Assembly (NCBI RefSeq): GCF_000737325.1
Contig: NZ_CP011125.1
Coordinates: 5,270,001-5,334,000 of the forward strand
Length of the DNA stretch: 64,000 nucleotides
Origin: Sandaracinus amylolyticus
GTDB lineage: Bacteria > Myxococcota_A > Polyangia > Polyangiales > Sandaracinaceae
Reading direction: 5' to 3'
In this document: one piece after another, positions 54,413 to 63,258 of the stretch
Numbering within the stretch: the first letter of the stretch is position 1
Layout: every line of letters starts with the position of its first letter
Program-made: the position numbers and the translations under genes
The notes under the pieces: model-generated
What the model saw: only the letters and a program-made list of their open reading frames with translations
The model's database searches: none
Told to the model about the DNA's origin: nothing

Positions 54413-55231
54413 TCAGCGCATCAGCGGCACGCCGAGCCACGCGATGCCGCACATCGCAGCCCCGACCGCGGCGACCACGGGATACGCCCAGTACGCGCGC
54501 TGCGGGCCCTCGCGCGTGACCGTCGGCGTGGCGAGCAGGCCGGTGAGGAAGCCCATCACGAGCCCTCCGACGTGCGCGGCCATGTCGATCCCCGGCAGCG
54601 TGAAGCCGAGCGCGAGGTTGATGAGCACGAACGTGACCAGGCTGCGCCGCAGGTGCGCCGAGACGTGCGGATCGATGCGGCCACGGTTGCGCACGAGGAA
54701 CGCGAGGAACGCGCCCGCGACGCCGAACACCGCGCCCGACGCGCCGACGCTCACGCCCACCGGGTTGATGCTCACGCTCGCGAGGCTGCCGCCGATGCCC
54801 GCGACGAGATAGACGAGCGAGAACCCGAGCGCGCCGTACACGCGCTCGGTGAGGCGCCCGAGATCCCAGAGCACGTACATGTTGAACGCGAGGTGGATCA
54901 GCCCCGCGTGCACGAAGCACGCGGTGACCAGGCGCCACCACTGACCCCCGAGCGTGTAGGGCCCGAAGTTCGCGCCCCAGCCGAGCAGCGACTGCGCGGT
55001 CGGCGCCATCGCGCCCACACCGCTCGCGATCATCAGGCCCATCACGAGCACGTTGGCGATCACGACGGTGAGCGTCACCGGCGTCCGATCGCTCGCGCGA
55101 CGAGCCGGAGCGCGATCGGCCGGAGCGCGATCGGTCGGAGTCTGCGGACGCGGCGTCTCGCGCGGACGCGGACCGACGCGCGGCTCGGGGGTCGGCCCAC
55201 GGAACGAAGGCCCCTGCGGCGGAAGAACCAT
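54413..55231 (-). CDS. Rhomboid-family intramembrane serine protease
   Basis: A 272-residue polytopic protease. An N-terminal Pro/Arg-rich cytoplasmic tail of about 55 residues is followed by about six membrane helices. The active-site pieces are the HAGLIHLAFNMYVL region in the second helix (conserved His and Asn), VGASGAVFGVAGAF with the nucleophile Ser in GASG, and the catalytic His in MAAHVGGLVMGFL. Rhomboids cut transmembrane helices near the bilayer surface. Start ATG 55231 is used; an in-frame GTG at 55288 is possible. It is divergent from the DAHP synthase gene, 86 bp apart. Confidence 0.92.
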   Translation of the reverse strand: MVLPPQGPSFRGPTPEPRVGPRPRETPRPQTPTDRAPADRAPARRASDRTPVTLTVVIANVLVMGLMIASGVGAMAPTAQSLLGWGANFGPYTLGGQWWRLVTACFVHAGLIHLAFNMYVLWDLGRLTERVYGALGFSLVYLVAGIGGSLASVSINPVGVSVGASGAVFGVAGAFLAFLVRNRGRIDPHVSAHLRRSLVTFVLINLALGFTLPGIDMAAHVGGLVMGFLTGLLATPTVTREGPQRAYWAYPVVAAVGAAMCGIAWLGVPLMR

Positions 55232-55317
55232 CCCAGTGACCGATGTAGGCACCGATCGCCCGAGGCCCGAGCCTGTGCGCTCGCGCACAGGCCTGTTTGG
55301 CTCTACACCTCCGCCCC

Positions 55318-56730
55318 ATGACCGGCAGCAAGCGCGACACGACCGCCCCGAAGCCCTCCACCGCTCCGCGCGGCTGGCACCCCGATTCGTGGCGTGAGTT
55401 CCCCGTCGCGCAGGGCATCACGTACCCGGATCCGGCGAAGCTCGCGGCCGCGGTCGAGACGCTGCGCAACATGCCGCCGCTCGTGACGTCGTGGGAGATC
55501 GAGCGCCTCAAGAAGCACCTCGCCGACGCGCAGGAGGGCCGGCGCTTCATCCTGCAGGGCGGCGACTGCGCCGAGACGCTCGCGGACACGCGGCCGCGCG
55601 TCATCAGCGCGAAGCTGAAGATCCTGATGCAGATGTCGCTCGTGCTGGTGCACGGCTCGATGAAGCCGGTGGTCCGCATCGGGCGCATCGCGGGGCAGTA
55701 CGCGAAGCCGCGCAGCCAGCCGACCGAGCGCGGCAAGCTCGCCGACGGGCGCGAGGTCGAGCTGCCGAACTACTTCGGGGATCTCGTCAATCGCGCGGAA
55801 TTCACGCCCGAGGCGCGCGCGGCGGATCCGCAGCTCTTGCTCGCGGGCTACCAGCACGCCGCGCTCACGCTGAACTTCGTGCGCTCGCTGACCGAGGGCG
55901 GCTTCGCCGATCTGCATCACCCCGAGCAGTGGGACCTCGCGTTCTTCGAGAACGCGGTGCTGCCCGGGACGTTGCGCGAGGAGTACCAGCGCACGAGCCG
56001 TCAGCTTTCGGAGGCGCTGCGCTTCATGGAGGCGCTCGGCGAGAAGACGATCGACGACCTCACGCGCGTCGAGTTCTACACGAGCCACGAGGGCTTGAAC
56101 CTCGAGTACGAGTCGGCGCAGACGCGCACCGTGCCGCGCCGTGATCAGTGGTACGACCTGACGACGCACCTTCCGTGGATCGGCGAGCGCACGCGCCAGC
56201 TCGACGGCGCGCACGTCGAGTTCTTCCGCGGCATCGCGAACCCGGTCGGCGTGAAGATCAGCGCGAGCGCGAAGCCCGACGAGGTGCTCCGGCTGATCGA
56301 GACGCTCAGCCCCGACGACGAGCCGGGCAAGATCGTGCTGATCACGCGCATGGGCGTGCGGCGCGCGGCGGACGCGCTTCCGGGGCTGCTCTCGGCGATC
56401 AAGGCGTCGGGACGTCGCGTGCTGTGGATCTGCGATCCGATGCACGGCAACACGCAGACGACGTCGAGCGGGCGCAAGACGCGCGACTTCGGCGACATCC
56501 TGCGCGAGATCGAGATCACGATGGACGCGCACGCGGCGGCGGGCACCGTGATGGGCGGCGTGCACTTCGAGCTGACCGGCGAGGACGTGACCGAGTGCGT
56601 CGGCGGCGCGGCGGGCATCACCGAGGGCGACCTCGAGATGAACTACGCGACGGCGTGCGATCCGCGGCTCAACTACCGTCAGGCGCTCGAGATGGCGTTC
56701 TCGATCGCGCGCAAGCTGCGCAACCGTTAG
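55318..56730 (+). CDS. 3-deoxy-7-phosphoheptulonate synthase, class II
   Basis: A 470-residue class II (plant/microbial AroAII) DAHP synthase, the first enzyme of the shikimate pathway, joining phosphoenolpyruvate and erythrose 4-phosphate. Characteristic blocks are WHPDSWREFPVAQGITYPD, FILQGGDCAETLAD, KPVVRIGRIAGQYAKPRSQP, YTSHEGLNLEYESAQTR, HLPWIGERTRQLDGAHVEF, and the C-terminal CDPMHGNTQTTSSGRKTRDF with metal ligands. Class II enzymes are unrelated in sequence to E. coli AroFGH. ATG 55318 is chosen; ATG 55297 is in frame but adds a non-conserved stretch. No other aromatic-pathway gene is adjacent. Confidence 0.96.
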   Translation: MTGSKRDTTAPKPSTAPRGWHPDSWREFPVAQGITYPDPAKLAAAVETLRNMPPLVTSWEIERLKKHLADAQEGRRFILQGGDCAETLADTRPRVISAKLKILMQMSLVLVHGSMKPVVRIGRIAGQYAKPRSQPTERGKLADGREVELPNYFGDLVNRAEFTPEARAADPQLLLAGYQHAALTLNFVRSLTEGGFADLHHPEQWDLAFFENAVLPGTLREEYQRTSRQLSEALRFMEALGEKTIDDLTRVEFYTSHEGLNLEYESAQTRTVPRRDQWYDLTTHLPWIGERTRQLDGAHVEFFRGIANPVGVKISASAKPDEVLRLIETLSPDDEPGKIVLITRMGVRRAADALPGLLSAIKASGRRVLWICDPMHGNTQTTSSGRKTRDFGDILREIEITMDAHAAAGTVMGGVHFELTGEDVTECVGGAAGITEGDLEMNYATACDPRLNYRQALEMAFSIARKLRNR

Positions 56731-56781
56731 CGCGCCGCGGAGAAGTGGGCGCGCCGGAGCGGCGCTTGTAGCATCGCGGCC

Positions 56782-57159
56782 ATGCGAGCGGCGTGGATCG
56801 CGTGCGTGGTGATGATGGCGACGGCGAGCGGCATCGCGGGATGCGGCGGAGGCCTCGAGTCCGCGCACGCCGATCCCACCGAGCACGAGGACGATGCGAT
56901 GCTCGCGCGGCAGTGGCACGAGCGCGTGGTGCGCCTCGAGAGCGAGGCGAACGTCGCGGCGCAGCGCGAGGAAGCGTGCGCGCCGCGGTGCGAGATCGCA
57001 GGGCACGCGTGCGACCTGAGCGGGCGCATCTGCGAGCTCGCCGAGCGCGACGATCACGACGAGGGGACGCGCATGCTCTGCGAGGACGCGCGGCCTCGCT
57101 GCGATCGTGCGCGCGCTGCGGCGGGGGCGTGCGGGTGCGAGGGACGCGCGACCGAGTGA
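56782..57159 (+). CDS. Small Cys-rich lipoprotein
   Basis: A 125-residue lipoprotein with lipobox GIAGC (Cys about 21). The mature part is acidic and helical with eight Cys (CAPRCEIAGHACDLSGRIC, then CEDARPRC and ACGC), probably disulfide-bonded. It lies 21 bp before the M48 protease gene on the same strand and may be co-transcribed with it. Proteins of this size and Cys pattern recur in myxobacterial genomes, but I recognise no function. Confidence 0.75.
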   Translation: MRAAWIACVVMMATASGIAGCGGGLESAHADPTEHEDDAMLARQWHERVVRLESEANVAAQREEACAPRCEIAGHACDLSGRICELAERDDHDEGTRMLCEDARPRCDRARAAAGACGCEGRATE

Positions 57160-57179
57160 GCACGTAGACTCTCTCCGCG

Positions 57180-58778
57180 TTGGGCTCCGAGGCGATCGAG
57201 GCGGTTCGCGCGGTCCTGCCCTGGTGGGTCGGGATCGGCGCGCTCGTGTGGGTGCCGCTCGCGGCGCTCGTGTCGTTCGTGGGCGCGCACGTCGGCGTGT
57301 CGCTGGCGCTGCTCGCGGCGCGTGGGACGCCGGGCGACGCGCACTGGACCGAGCGCGCGCGTCGCGCGTGGCCGGCGCGCGTGGTCGCGTCGAGCGCGCC
57401 GATGCTCTGCGCGATCGTGCTCGGTGTGACGGCGGGCGTGGTCGCGGGGCCGCTCTCGTACCTGCGCGGCGGGGCGCTCGGCGTGCTCGTCGGGATCGCG
57501 GCGTTCGCGGGCGCGTACCCGCAGCTCGGTCGCGTGGAGCGCCGCATCGGGAGGCGCGTGGTGCCGCTGCGCGAGCGTCTCGCGGGACAGGTCTTCGTGT
57601 TCCTCGCGATGTACCCGCACGTGCTGATCGTGCTCGTCGGCGGCGCGCTGATGCCGGCGGAGCCGCTGCCCGCCGCGGTCGTCGCGGCGGTGATCTTCGC
57701 GATGCTCGTGGCGGTCGCGCTGGGCGCGGGGCTGCGCGTCGCGGTCGCGCTCGGGCTCGCGCGCCCTGCCGACGCGCGGATCACGACGATCGTCGACGCG
57801 TGCGCGGAGAAGGTCGGCGTGCGCGCGAAGCGCACGTGGGTGGTGCGCTGGCCGATGGTCAACGCGCTCGCGTTCCCGCGCACCGCGGAGCTCGCGTTCA
57901 CCGAGCACGCGGTGCGCGAGCTCAGTGACGAGGAGATCGCCGGCGTCACCGCGCACGAGCTCGGCCACCTCGGCGAGCCGCGCAGCGTGGTGCTCGCGCG
58001 GTCGGTCGCGCTCGTGGCGCTGTACCCGCTCGCGCTGATCCGTCCGCTGATGCACGCGTTCGGGCGCGGCGACGCGATCCGCGGCTTGCTCGTGCTCCTC
58101 GGGCTCGTGCTGGTGGCGCTCGTCGTGAGCCGCGTGGTGCAGCGCATCGCGCGCCGCATGGAGGAGCGCGCCGACGCGATCGCGCACGCGCACGAGGACG
58201 ACGAGGGGAGCTACGCGCGCGCGCTCGAGCGCATCTACGAGCTGAACCTCGCGCCGGCGGTGACGCGCGTGGCGAAGCCGGTGCACCCGCACCTCTACGA
58301 TCGGCTCGTCGGCGCAGGGCTCACGCCGAGCTATCCGCGGCCCGCGGCGCCGCCGCGCGCGGCGCAGACGATCGGCACGCTCGCGGTGCTCTTCGTGATC
58401 ACCGCGGGGAGCGTGGGGTGGACGACCGCGCTCGCGCTCGCGGAGCCCGGCCCAGGGCCACCGCCCGCGTGGATCGTCGCGCTGCGTGGCGGTCCGACCG
58501 ACGATCTCGGCGAGCACGCCTACGCGCGCTGGGACGCCGGCGATCTCGAGGGCGCCCTGCCGTTCTATCGCGCGCTGATCGAGCTCGAGCCGGACATCGC
58601 GCACTGGCCGCTCGAGACGGCGCGGCTCGCGTCGTGGCTCGAGCGCTGCGACGACGCGCAGGCCGCGCTCGAGATCGCTCGGTCACGCATCGAGACCGTC
58701 GACCCCGCGGCCCAGGGGCTCGAGGTCTCGATCGCCGCCGTCGAGGCGTGCTTCGCGCGCCGCGGGCTCGCGCGGTAG
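57180..58778 (+). CDS. M48-family membrane metalloprotease with TPR-like C-terminus
   Basis: A 532-residue protein starting at TTG 57180 (the only in-frame start before the first membrane span). Several N-terminal spans lead to the zinc site TAHELGHLG (HELGH at residues 259-263) with a further span behind it, the arrangement of HtpX/Ste24-type proteases that turn over membrane proteins. The third ligand is probably in MEERADAIAHA. The C-terminal 100 residues are soluble and TPR-like (LGEHAYARWDAGDLEGALPFYRALIELEP). The gene's last 96 bp overlap, on the opposite strand, the end of the histidine-kinase gene. Confidence 0.9.
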   Translation: MGSEAIEAVRAVLPWWVGIGALVWVPLAALVSFVGAHVGVSLALLAARGTPGDAHWTERARRAWPARVVASSAPMLCAIVLGVTAGVVAGPLSYLRGGALGVLVGIAAFAGAYPQLGRVERRIGRRVVPLRERLAGQVFVFLAMYPHVLIVLVGGALMPAEPLPAAVVAAVIFAMLVAVALGAGLRVAVALGLARPADARITTIVDACAEKVGVRAKRTWVVRWPMVNALAFPRTAELAFTEHAVRELSDEEIAGVTAHELGHLGEPRSVVLARSVALVALYPLALIRPLMHAFGRGDAIRGLLVLLGLVLVALVVSRVVQRIARRMEERADAIAHAHEDDEGSYARALERIYELNLAPAVTRVAKPVHPHLYDRLVGAGLTPSYPRPAAPPRAAQTIGTLAVLFVITAGSVGWTTALALAEPGPGPPPAWIVALRGGPTDDLGEHAYARWDAGDLEGALPFYRALIELEPDIAHWPLETARLASWLERCDDAQAALEIARSRIETVDPAAQGLEVSIAAVEACFARRGLAR

Positions 58779-60173
58779 CGAGAGGCGCGCCTCGGTGCCG
58801 ACGGCGAGCGTGCTCCGCAGCTCGAGCGTGCCGCCGTGCGTCTGCGCGATGCCGCGCGCGATGGCGAGGCCGAGCCCGCGCCCTCCGGTGCCGCGCGCGC
58901 GCGACGGATCGACGCGGAAGAGCGGCTCACCGATGCGCGCGAGATGCTCCTCCGCGATCCCTTCGCCCTCGTCGCGCACCACGACGCTCGCGTCTCCCCG
59001 CGCGTCGCGACCGACCTCGACGAGCACGGCGCCGCCCGCGCGCGAGTGGCGGATCGCGTTGTCGAGCAGGTTGCGGATCACCTGTCCGACGCGCCGTCGA
59101 TCGACGTCCGCGATGACGCCGTGTCCTTCCGCGCGCACGGTCACCGACGCGTCCTTCGCGCGCGGCGCGAGCGCGTCGATCTCGCAGCGGGCGATCGCGA
59201 GCAGATCGTGGGGCGCGCGCTCGAGCGACATGCCGTCGTGCTCGAGCCGCGAGAGGGTCTCGAGATCGTCGGCGAGCGCGTCGAGCGCGAGCGCCTGCTC
59301 GTACGCGACCTCGACGTAGCGACGGCGCGTCTCGGGATCCGCGTCGACGTCGTCCATCCGGAGCGACTCGAGGTACCCGAGCACGCTCGTGAGCGGCGTG
59401 TTGATCTCGTGGGTGAACGCGGCGAACAGCGCGCGCTTGCGCGCTTCCTCGCGACGCAGCGTGGCGACGAGATCCTCCACGCGATCCGCCATGCGGTTGA
59501 AGTCGCGCACCAGCGCACCGAGCTCGTCGTCGCCCGCGGCGGGCAGCCGGCGATCGAGCGCGCCTCCGGCGATCGCGTGCACGACGCGCTGCGTGCTCCG
59601 GATGCCGTGGCGGATGCGGTGCGCGAGCATCGCGGTCACGCCGAGCGCGAAGAGCGCGAGCATCACGACGATGATGCTCAGCGTACGCATCCGCACGGCC
59701 GTGAACGTCGCCGCCGCGCTGTGCTCGAACACGCCGAGGTACGCGGCGCGCCCCGCGCCCTCGACGCGCGCGATCATCTCGGTGGGCGCGTCGAGCCGCT
59801 GCGCGCCGATCGAGCGCGGTCGTCCCGGCGTCGCGTCGGCGAGCTCCCGCATGCGCGCGTCGAGGCGCTCGGGCACGTCGGGCTGATCGTCGCGCGAGCG
59901 CGCGAAGAGCACGCCGTCGTGATCGTAGAGCGCGATGCAGAAGCCCTCGACGTCTCCCAGCTCACGGCGCAGCGACGCGTCGTCCGCGTTCCCCGCGCGC
60001 ACGATCGCGATCGAGAGCGCGAGCCCGGGCTGCACGAGCCGCGCGCGCAGCTCCTCGCCGTAGACCAGCAGCGTCAGGCGGAACACGAGCCAGAGACCGA
60101 GCGCGACGAGCACGACCAGCGTCGCGACCGCGACGCCGATCTTGAGCGACACGCGCTGGCGCAGCGCCCTCAC
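58683..60173 (-). CDS. Membrane sensor histidine kinase
   Basis: A 496-residue class I sensor kinase. Membrane spans lie at about 11-33 (VAVATLVVLVALGLWLVFRL) and about 165-185 (IIVVMLALFALGVTAMLA), with a periplasmic sensor between them. A HAMP linker follows, then the H-box AAFTHEINTPLTSVLGYL, NLLDNAIRHS, VVRDEGEGI and GRGLGLAIARGIAQTHGG. The start is GTG 60173, overlapping the regulator's stop (GTGA), so the pair is coupled. The last 30 residues run past the usual end of the ATPase domain and overlap the convergent M48 gene. Signal unknown. Confidence 0.93.
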   Translation of the reverse strand: MRALRQRVSLKIGVAVATLVVLVALGLWLVFRLTLLVYGEELRARLVQPGLALSIAIVRAGNADDASLRRELGDVEGFCIALYDHDGVLFARSRDDQPDVPERLDARMRELADATPGRPRSIGAQRLDAPTEMIARVEGAGRAAYLGVFEHSAAATFTAVRMRTLSIIVVMLALFALGVTAMLAHRIRHGIRSTQRVVHAIAGGALDRRLPAAGDDELGALVRDFNRMADRVEDLVATLRREEARKRALFAAFTHEINTPLTSVLGYLESLRMDDVDADPETRRRYVEVAYEQALALDALADDLETLSRLEHDGMSLERAPHDLLAIARCEIDALAPRAKDASVTVRAEGHGVIADVDRRRVGQVIRNLLDNAIRHSRAGGAVLVEVGRDARGDASVVVRDEGEGIAEEHLARIGEPLFRVDPSRARGTGGRGLGLAIARGIAQTHGGTLELRSTLAVGTEARLSLPREPAAREARLDGGDRDLEPLGRGVDGLDA

Positions 60174-60901
60174 GCGTCCTCGTGTCGATCCGAGCGCTGC
60201 GGCTCGAAGCGCTGCGGCTCGAAGCGATAGCCGACGCCGTGCACGGTCGTGATCGGATCGCCGACGAGCCCCGCGGCCGCGAGCTTCTTGCGCACCCGCG
60301 TCACGTGCGAGTCCACGGTGCGCGCATAGCCCGCGTGTCGATAGCCCCACACCTCCGCGAGGAGATCCTCGCGCTCGAGCACGCGCGACGGGTGCTGCGC
60401 GAGATGCGCGAGCAGATCGAATTCCTTGGGGGTCAAACGAACTTCGCCGCTGCGAACGCGCACCGAACGCGACGCGAGATCGATCCGCATCCCCGCGATC
60501 TCGATCGTCGACGCGGGCGCGGGCGCGCGTGGCCGTCCCGCGAGCGCGAGCAACGCACCGACACGACGCACCAGCTCCGCGACGCCGAACGGTTTGCGCA
60601 CGTAGTCGTCGGCGCCCGCTTCGAAGCCGGCGACCGCGTCCTCTTCACCGCTGCGCGCAGTGAGCATGAGCACGACCGGCTGCGCGCCACCGCCGCGCCG
60701 GATCGCGCCGCAGACCTCGAGGCCGCTCCTCCGCGGGAGCATCACGTCGAGGACGAGCAGGTCCGCAGGCTCGGCCGCGTGCTTCGCGAGCGCCTCGTCT
60801 CCGTCGCGTGCGATCGCCACCCGGTGTCCCGCGCGCTGGAGATGGTCTGCCACCAACGTCGCGATCGGCCCTTCGTCCTCCACCACCAGGATGCTCGCCA
60901 C
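60170..60901 (-). CDS. OmpR-family response regulator
   Basis: A 243-residue regulator: receiver (SILVVEDEGPIATLVADHL, VLDVMLPRRSGLEV with the phospho-Asp, LMLTARSGEED, YVRKPFG) and winged-helix output (VRLTPKEFDLLAHLAQHPSRVLEREDLLAEVWG, RTVDSHVTRVRKKL, TVHGVGYRFEP). Start GTG 60901 precedes the first strand. The tail carries a small duplication, RFEPQRFEPQRSD, caused by a 15-bp direct repeat at about 60190-60222. It is coupled to the kinase gene and divergent from the lipoprotein/monooxygenase pair at 60994. Confidence 0.94.
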   Translation of the reverse strand: MASILVVEDEGPIATLVADHLQRAGHRVAIARDGDEALAKHAAEPADLLVLDVMLPRRSGLEVCGAIRRGGGAQPVVLMLTARSGEEDAVAGFEAGADDYVRKPFGVAELVRRVGALLALAGRPRAPAPASTIEIAGMRIDLASRSVRVRSGEVRLTPKEFDLLAHLAQHPSRVLEREDLLAEVWGYRHAGYARTVDSHVTRVRKKLAAAGLVGDPITTVHGVGYRFEPQRFEPQRSDRHEDA

Positions 60902-60993
60902 CGATCGATCATCGCACGACCACGCTCGCGAGAGGTCCCGTGCACAAAACGTCCACACCGCCCCGAGGCGCGTCCTCGTATGCTCGTTCCCCT
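60902..60993. promoter_or_regulatory. Divergent promoter region, two-component pair and lipoprotein operon
   Basis: The 92 bp between the OmpR-type regulator and the lipoprotein gene hold promoters for both directions. No certain operator repeat is seen. The layout makes the lipoprotein operon a candidate target of the regulator. Confidence 0.4.
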
Positions 60994-61662
60994 ATGAAAT
61001 CCGGGGGAATCATCGCGTTTGCGCTGACGCTGTCGGCGCTGGTGATCGCGTGTGGAGGAGAGTCGGACGCGCCCGACGACGCCGGTGCGCGCATCGATGC
61101 GCAGACCGAGATCGTCGATGCGGGCGCGCCCGCGGCGGATGCGGGCTGCGACGTCAGCCCGGAGCCCGACGCGGTGCCGGAGATCGCGGGAGGCTTCGAC
61201 GTCGCCACGGTCGACGGAGGCTCGAACGTGCCCGTCGCGACCGGCGGTGATCCCACGGGCACGTGGGTGTTCGACGAAGCGACGTTCTACGTCTCCGAGA
61301 CCGCCGCGACGATGTTCGATCGCGAGGCGTCGACGGTCGGCGGTCGCGCGTGGGCCGCGTTCGACGGCACCGAGGCGCGCCTCGACTTCGAGTTCGTCAC
61401 GACGCTCAACGGCACGCCCGCGGGCACGATCGTGCGGCCGAGCTCGACGCAGATCCGCGGCACCTACGAGGTCGACGGGAGCGCGATCGTCATCACGCCC
61501 GCGTGCGCGCAGTCGAGCGCGGGAGGAGCCGGCGGCGGTGGCAGCGCGGGCGGCCTGCAGTTCTCGATGGACGGCGACGTGGGCCGGCTGATCACGAGCG
61601 TCAGCGGCACCGCCGGGATGATCACGATCGTGCTCGATGGGACGAGGAGGGGGACGCCGTGA
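60994..61662 (+). CDS. Lipoprotein, unknown function, coupled to the copper-monooxygenase-like gene
   Basis: A 222-residue lipoprotein. Signal with lipobox ALVIAC at about residue 20, then an Asp/Ala linker (DDAGARIDAQTEIVDAGAPA) and a beta-rich domain with TWVFDEATFYVSETAATMF and RLDFEFVTTLNGTPAGTIV. A Gly/Ser-rich loop precedes the last strands. It resembles a lipocalin-like fold in pattern only. Its stop overlaps the next ATG (TGATG), so the two proteins are made together and are probably functional partners at the outer membrane. Confidence 0.75.
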   Translation: MKSGGIIAFALTLSALVIACGGESDAPDDAGARIDAQTEIVDAGAPAADAGCDVSPEPDAVPEIAGGFDVATVDGGSNVPVATGGDPTGTWVFDEATFYVSETAATMFDREASTVGGRAWAAFDGTEARLDFEFVTTLNGTPAGTIVRPSSTQIRGTYEVDGSAIVITPACAQSSAGGAGGGGSAGGLQFSMDGDVGRLITSVSGTAGMITIVLDGTRRGTP

Positions 61663-62966
61663 TGAGAACGAAGACGTGGATCGCTCCACTGCTCGCGATC
61701 AGCGGGCTCGCAGCGTGCGACGGCGGCGACGAGGCGCCCGAGGTGCTGCGGCTGCCCGCCCACGTGCAGGCGATCGTCGACGCGCGCTGCGGGGGATGTC
61801 ACTCGGATCCGCCGCAGTTCAGCGCGCCGATGTCGGTGCTCTCGTACGAGGCGATGCACGCGATGGCGGTGACGAGCCCGTCGCGTCGCGTGTTCGAGCT
61901 CGTCGGCGATCGCATCCACGACGAAGCGCGCCCGATGCCGCCCGGCGAGCAGCTGCCCGCGGAAGAGCTCGCGGTGCTCGACGCGTGGATCGCCGCGGGC
62001 GCGCCGGCGGGTCAGGGCTCGACCGACGACGCGGGCGCTCCGATGCAGGCGCCGATCGGCCCCGAGCACCTGCCGTGCGAGGTGACCCACGAGTTCCGCG
62101 CGCACGCGCCCGGCGCGATGGACGCGCCCTACGAGCTCGCGCCCGCGGCGGGCAACACGACGATGTGCTTCGCGTTCGCGTCGCCGTTCACCGACGTCGA
62201 GCAGGGCACGGCGTTCGCGCCGATCATCGACGACCCGCGCGTGCTCCATCACTGGATCATCTTCGGCGCGACCGCGCTGCCCGAGGGGATCGAGCCGGGC
62301 GATGCGTGGGAGTGCGGCACCGCGCTGAACCAGGGCTCGCAGTTCCTGCAGGGCTGGGCGCCGGGAGGGCGGAACTCGGTGCTGCCGGACACGATGGGAC
62401 GCGAGCTGCCGGGCTCGACCGGCTTCGTGGTCCTGCAGGTGCACTACTGGAACGTCGCGGGCTACGGCGACGTGCGCGACCGGAGCGGCGTCGCGATGTG
62501 CTCGACGCAGACCGCGCGCGAGCACGAGATCGGCACGTCGACGCTCGGCTCGCTCGCGATCGCGATCCCGCCGCGCGCGCGGGGGCACGAGGTGGTCGGG
62601 CGCTGCACGCCCGCGATCACGGCGCCGGTGACGGTCGTGGGGTCGGGCCTGCACATGCACACGCACGGCGTCTCGATCCGCACCGAGGTGCTGCGCGGCG
62701 GCAGCGAGGCCGACGTCGTGATGCTCGCGGACGAGCCGCACTGGGACTTCAACGCGCAGACCGGATGGATCCCGCCCGGCGGCTCGCTGGTGATCAACCC
62801 GGGCGACGTGCTGCGGACGACGTGCGTCTACGACAACCCGACGGACGCGCCGATCTACTTCGGCGAGCGAACGGAAGACGAGATGTGCTTCAACTTCGTC
62901 TCGGCCTATCCCGCAGGCGCGCTCGCGAACGCAGCGGGCGCAGCACGCAGGCTCTGCGTCGAGTGA
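61662..62966 (+). CDS. Lipoprotein fusing a cytochrome c-type heme motif to a PHM-like copper monooxygenase domain
   Basis: A 434-residue lipoprotein with lipobox SGLAAC (Cys 19). A c-type heme motif CGGCH follows at residues 43-47, in a short cytochrome-like domain. From about 120 on, the chain matches the copper type II ascorbate-dependent monooxygenase fold of peptidylglycine hydroxylase and dopamine hydroxylase. All five expected ligand sites can be placed: the His pair in VLHHWIIF (196, 197), VHYWN His 261, the HxH in HMHTHG (His 333, 335) and Met 408 in EDEMCFNF. So both copper sites look intact, with a heme domain as an internal electron donor. The substrate is unknown. It is coupled to the lipoprotein before it. 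The start is ATG 61662, GAGGAGG lying further upstream. Confidence 0.85.
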   Translation: MRTKTWIAPLLAISGLAACDGGDEAPEVLRLPAHVQAIVDARCGGCHSDPPQFSAPMSVLSYEAMHAMAVTSPSRRVFELVGDRIHDEARPMPPGEQLPAEELAVLDAWIAAGAPAGQGSTDDAGAPMQAPIGPEHLPCEVTHEFRAHAPGAMDAPYELAPAAGNTTMCFAFASPFTDVEQGTAFAPIIDDPRVLHHWIIFGATALPEGIEPGDAWECGTALNQGSQFLQGWAPGGRNSVLPDTMGRELPGSTGFVVLQVHYWNVAGYGDVRDRSGVAMCSTQTAREHEIGTSTLGSLAIAIPPRARGHEVVGRCTPAITAPVTVVGSGLHMHTHGVSIRTEVLRGGSEADVVMLADEPHWDFNAQTGWIPPGGSLVINPGDVLRTTCVYDNPTDAPIYFGERTEDEMCFNFVSAYPAGALANAAGAARRLCVE

Positions 62967-63258
62967 GCACGCTGCGCCGCGCGCTCGGGATCGAATGAGC
63001 GCAGCGTGACGATGGACGGGCGCGTGAGCGGCGAGCACCGCAAACGCGCCCGCAGCCGTTCGCACCCCGCACGCGCCGTCGCACGGCCGTCCGGACCCAC
63101 ACCGCGCCGACGGCGCCTTGTTGCATCGGGGGGACGAGTCCCGGTGCGGCGCCGTCGGCGCGGTGTTTCCGCGAGGAAGGGGACGAGGAACGAGGAGGCG
63201 AACGAGAGAAAATCGTCTGGGTCGCGCTCGCGCCGGAACGCGAGCGCGACCGGAGGCT
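62967..63258. other. Intergenic region between convergent genes
   Basis: About 290 bp without a gene. It contains one large hairpin (described separately). The remainder shows only GC-rich sequence with no open frame of family character. Confidence 0.55.
63099..63166. terminator. Long perfect hairpin with nested stem, probable bidirectional terminator
   Basis: Arms 63099-63117 and 63148-63166 are complementary over 19 bp (ACACCGCGCC...GGCGCGGTGT). The 30-base loop contains a second perfect stem, GGGAC-GA-GTCCC. The element lies between convergent genes and could stop transcription from either side, though neither side has a long T-run. A structured RNA is an alternative. Confidence 0.65.
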
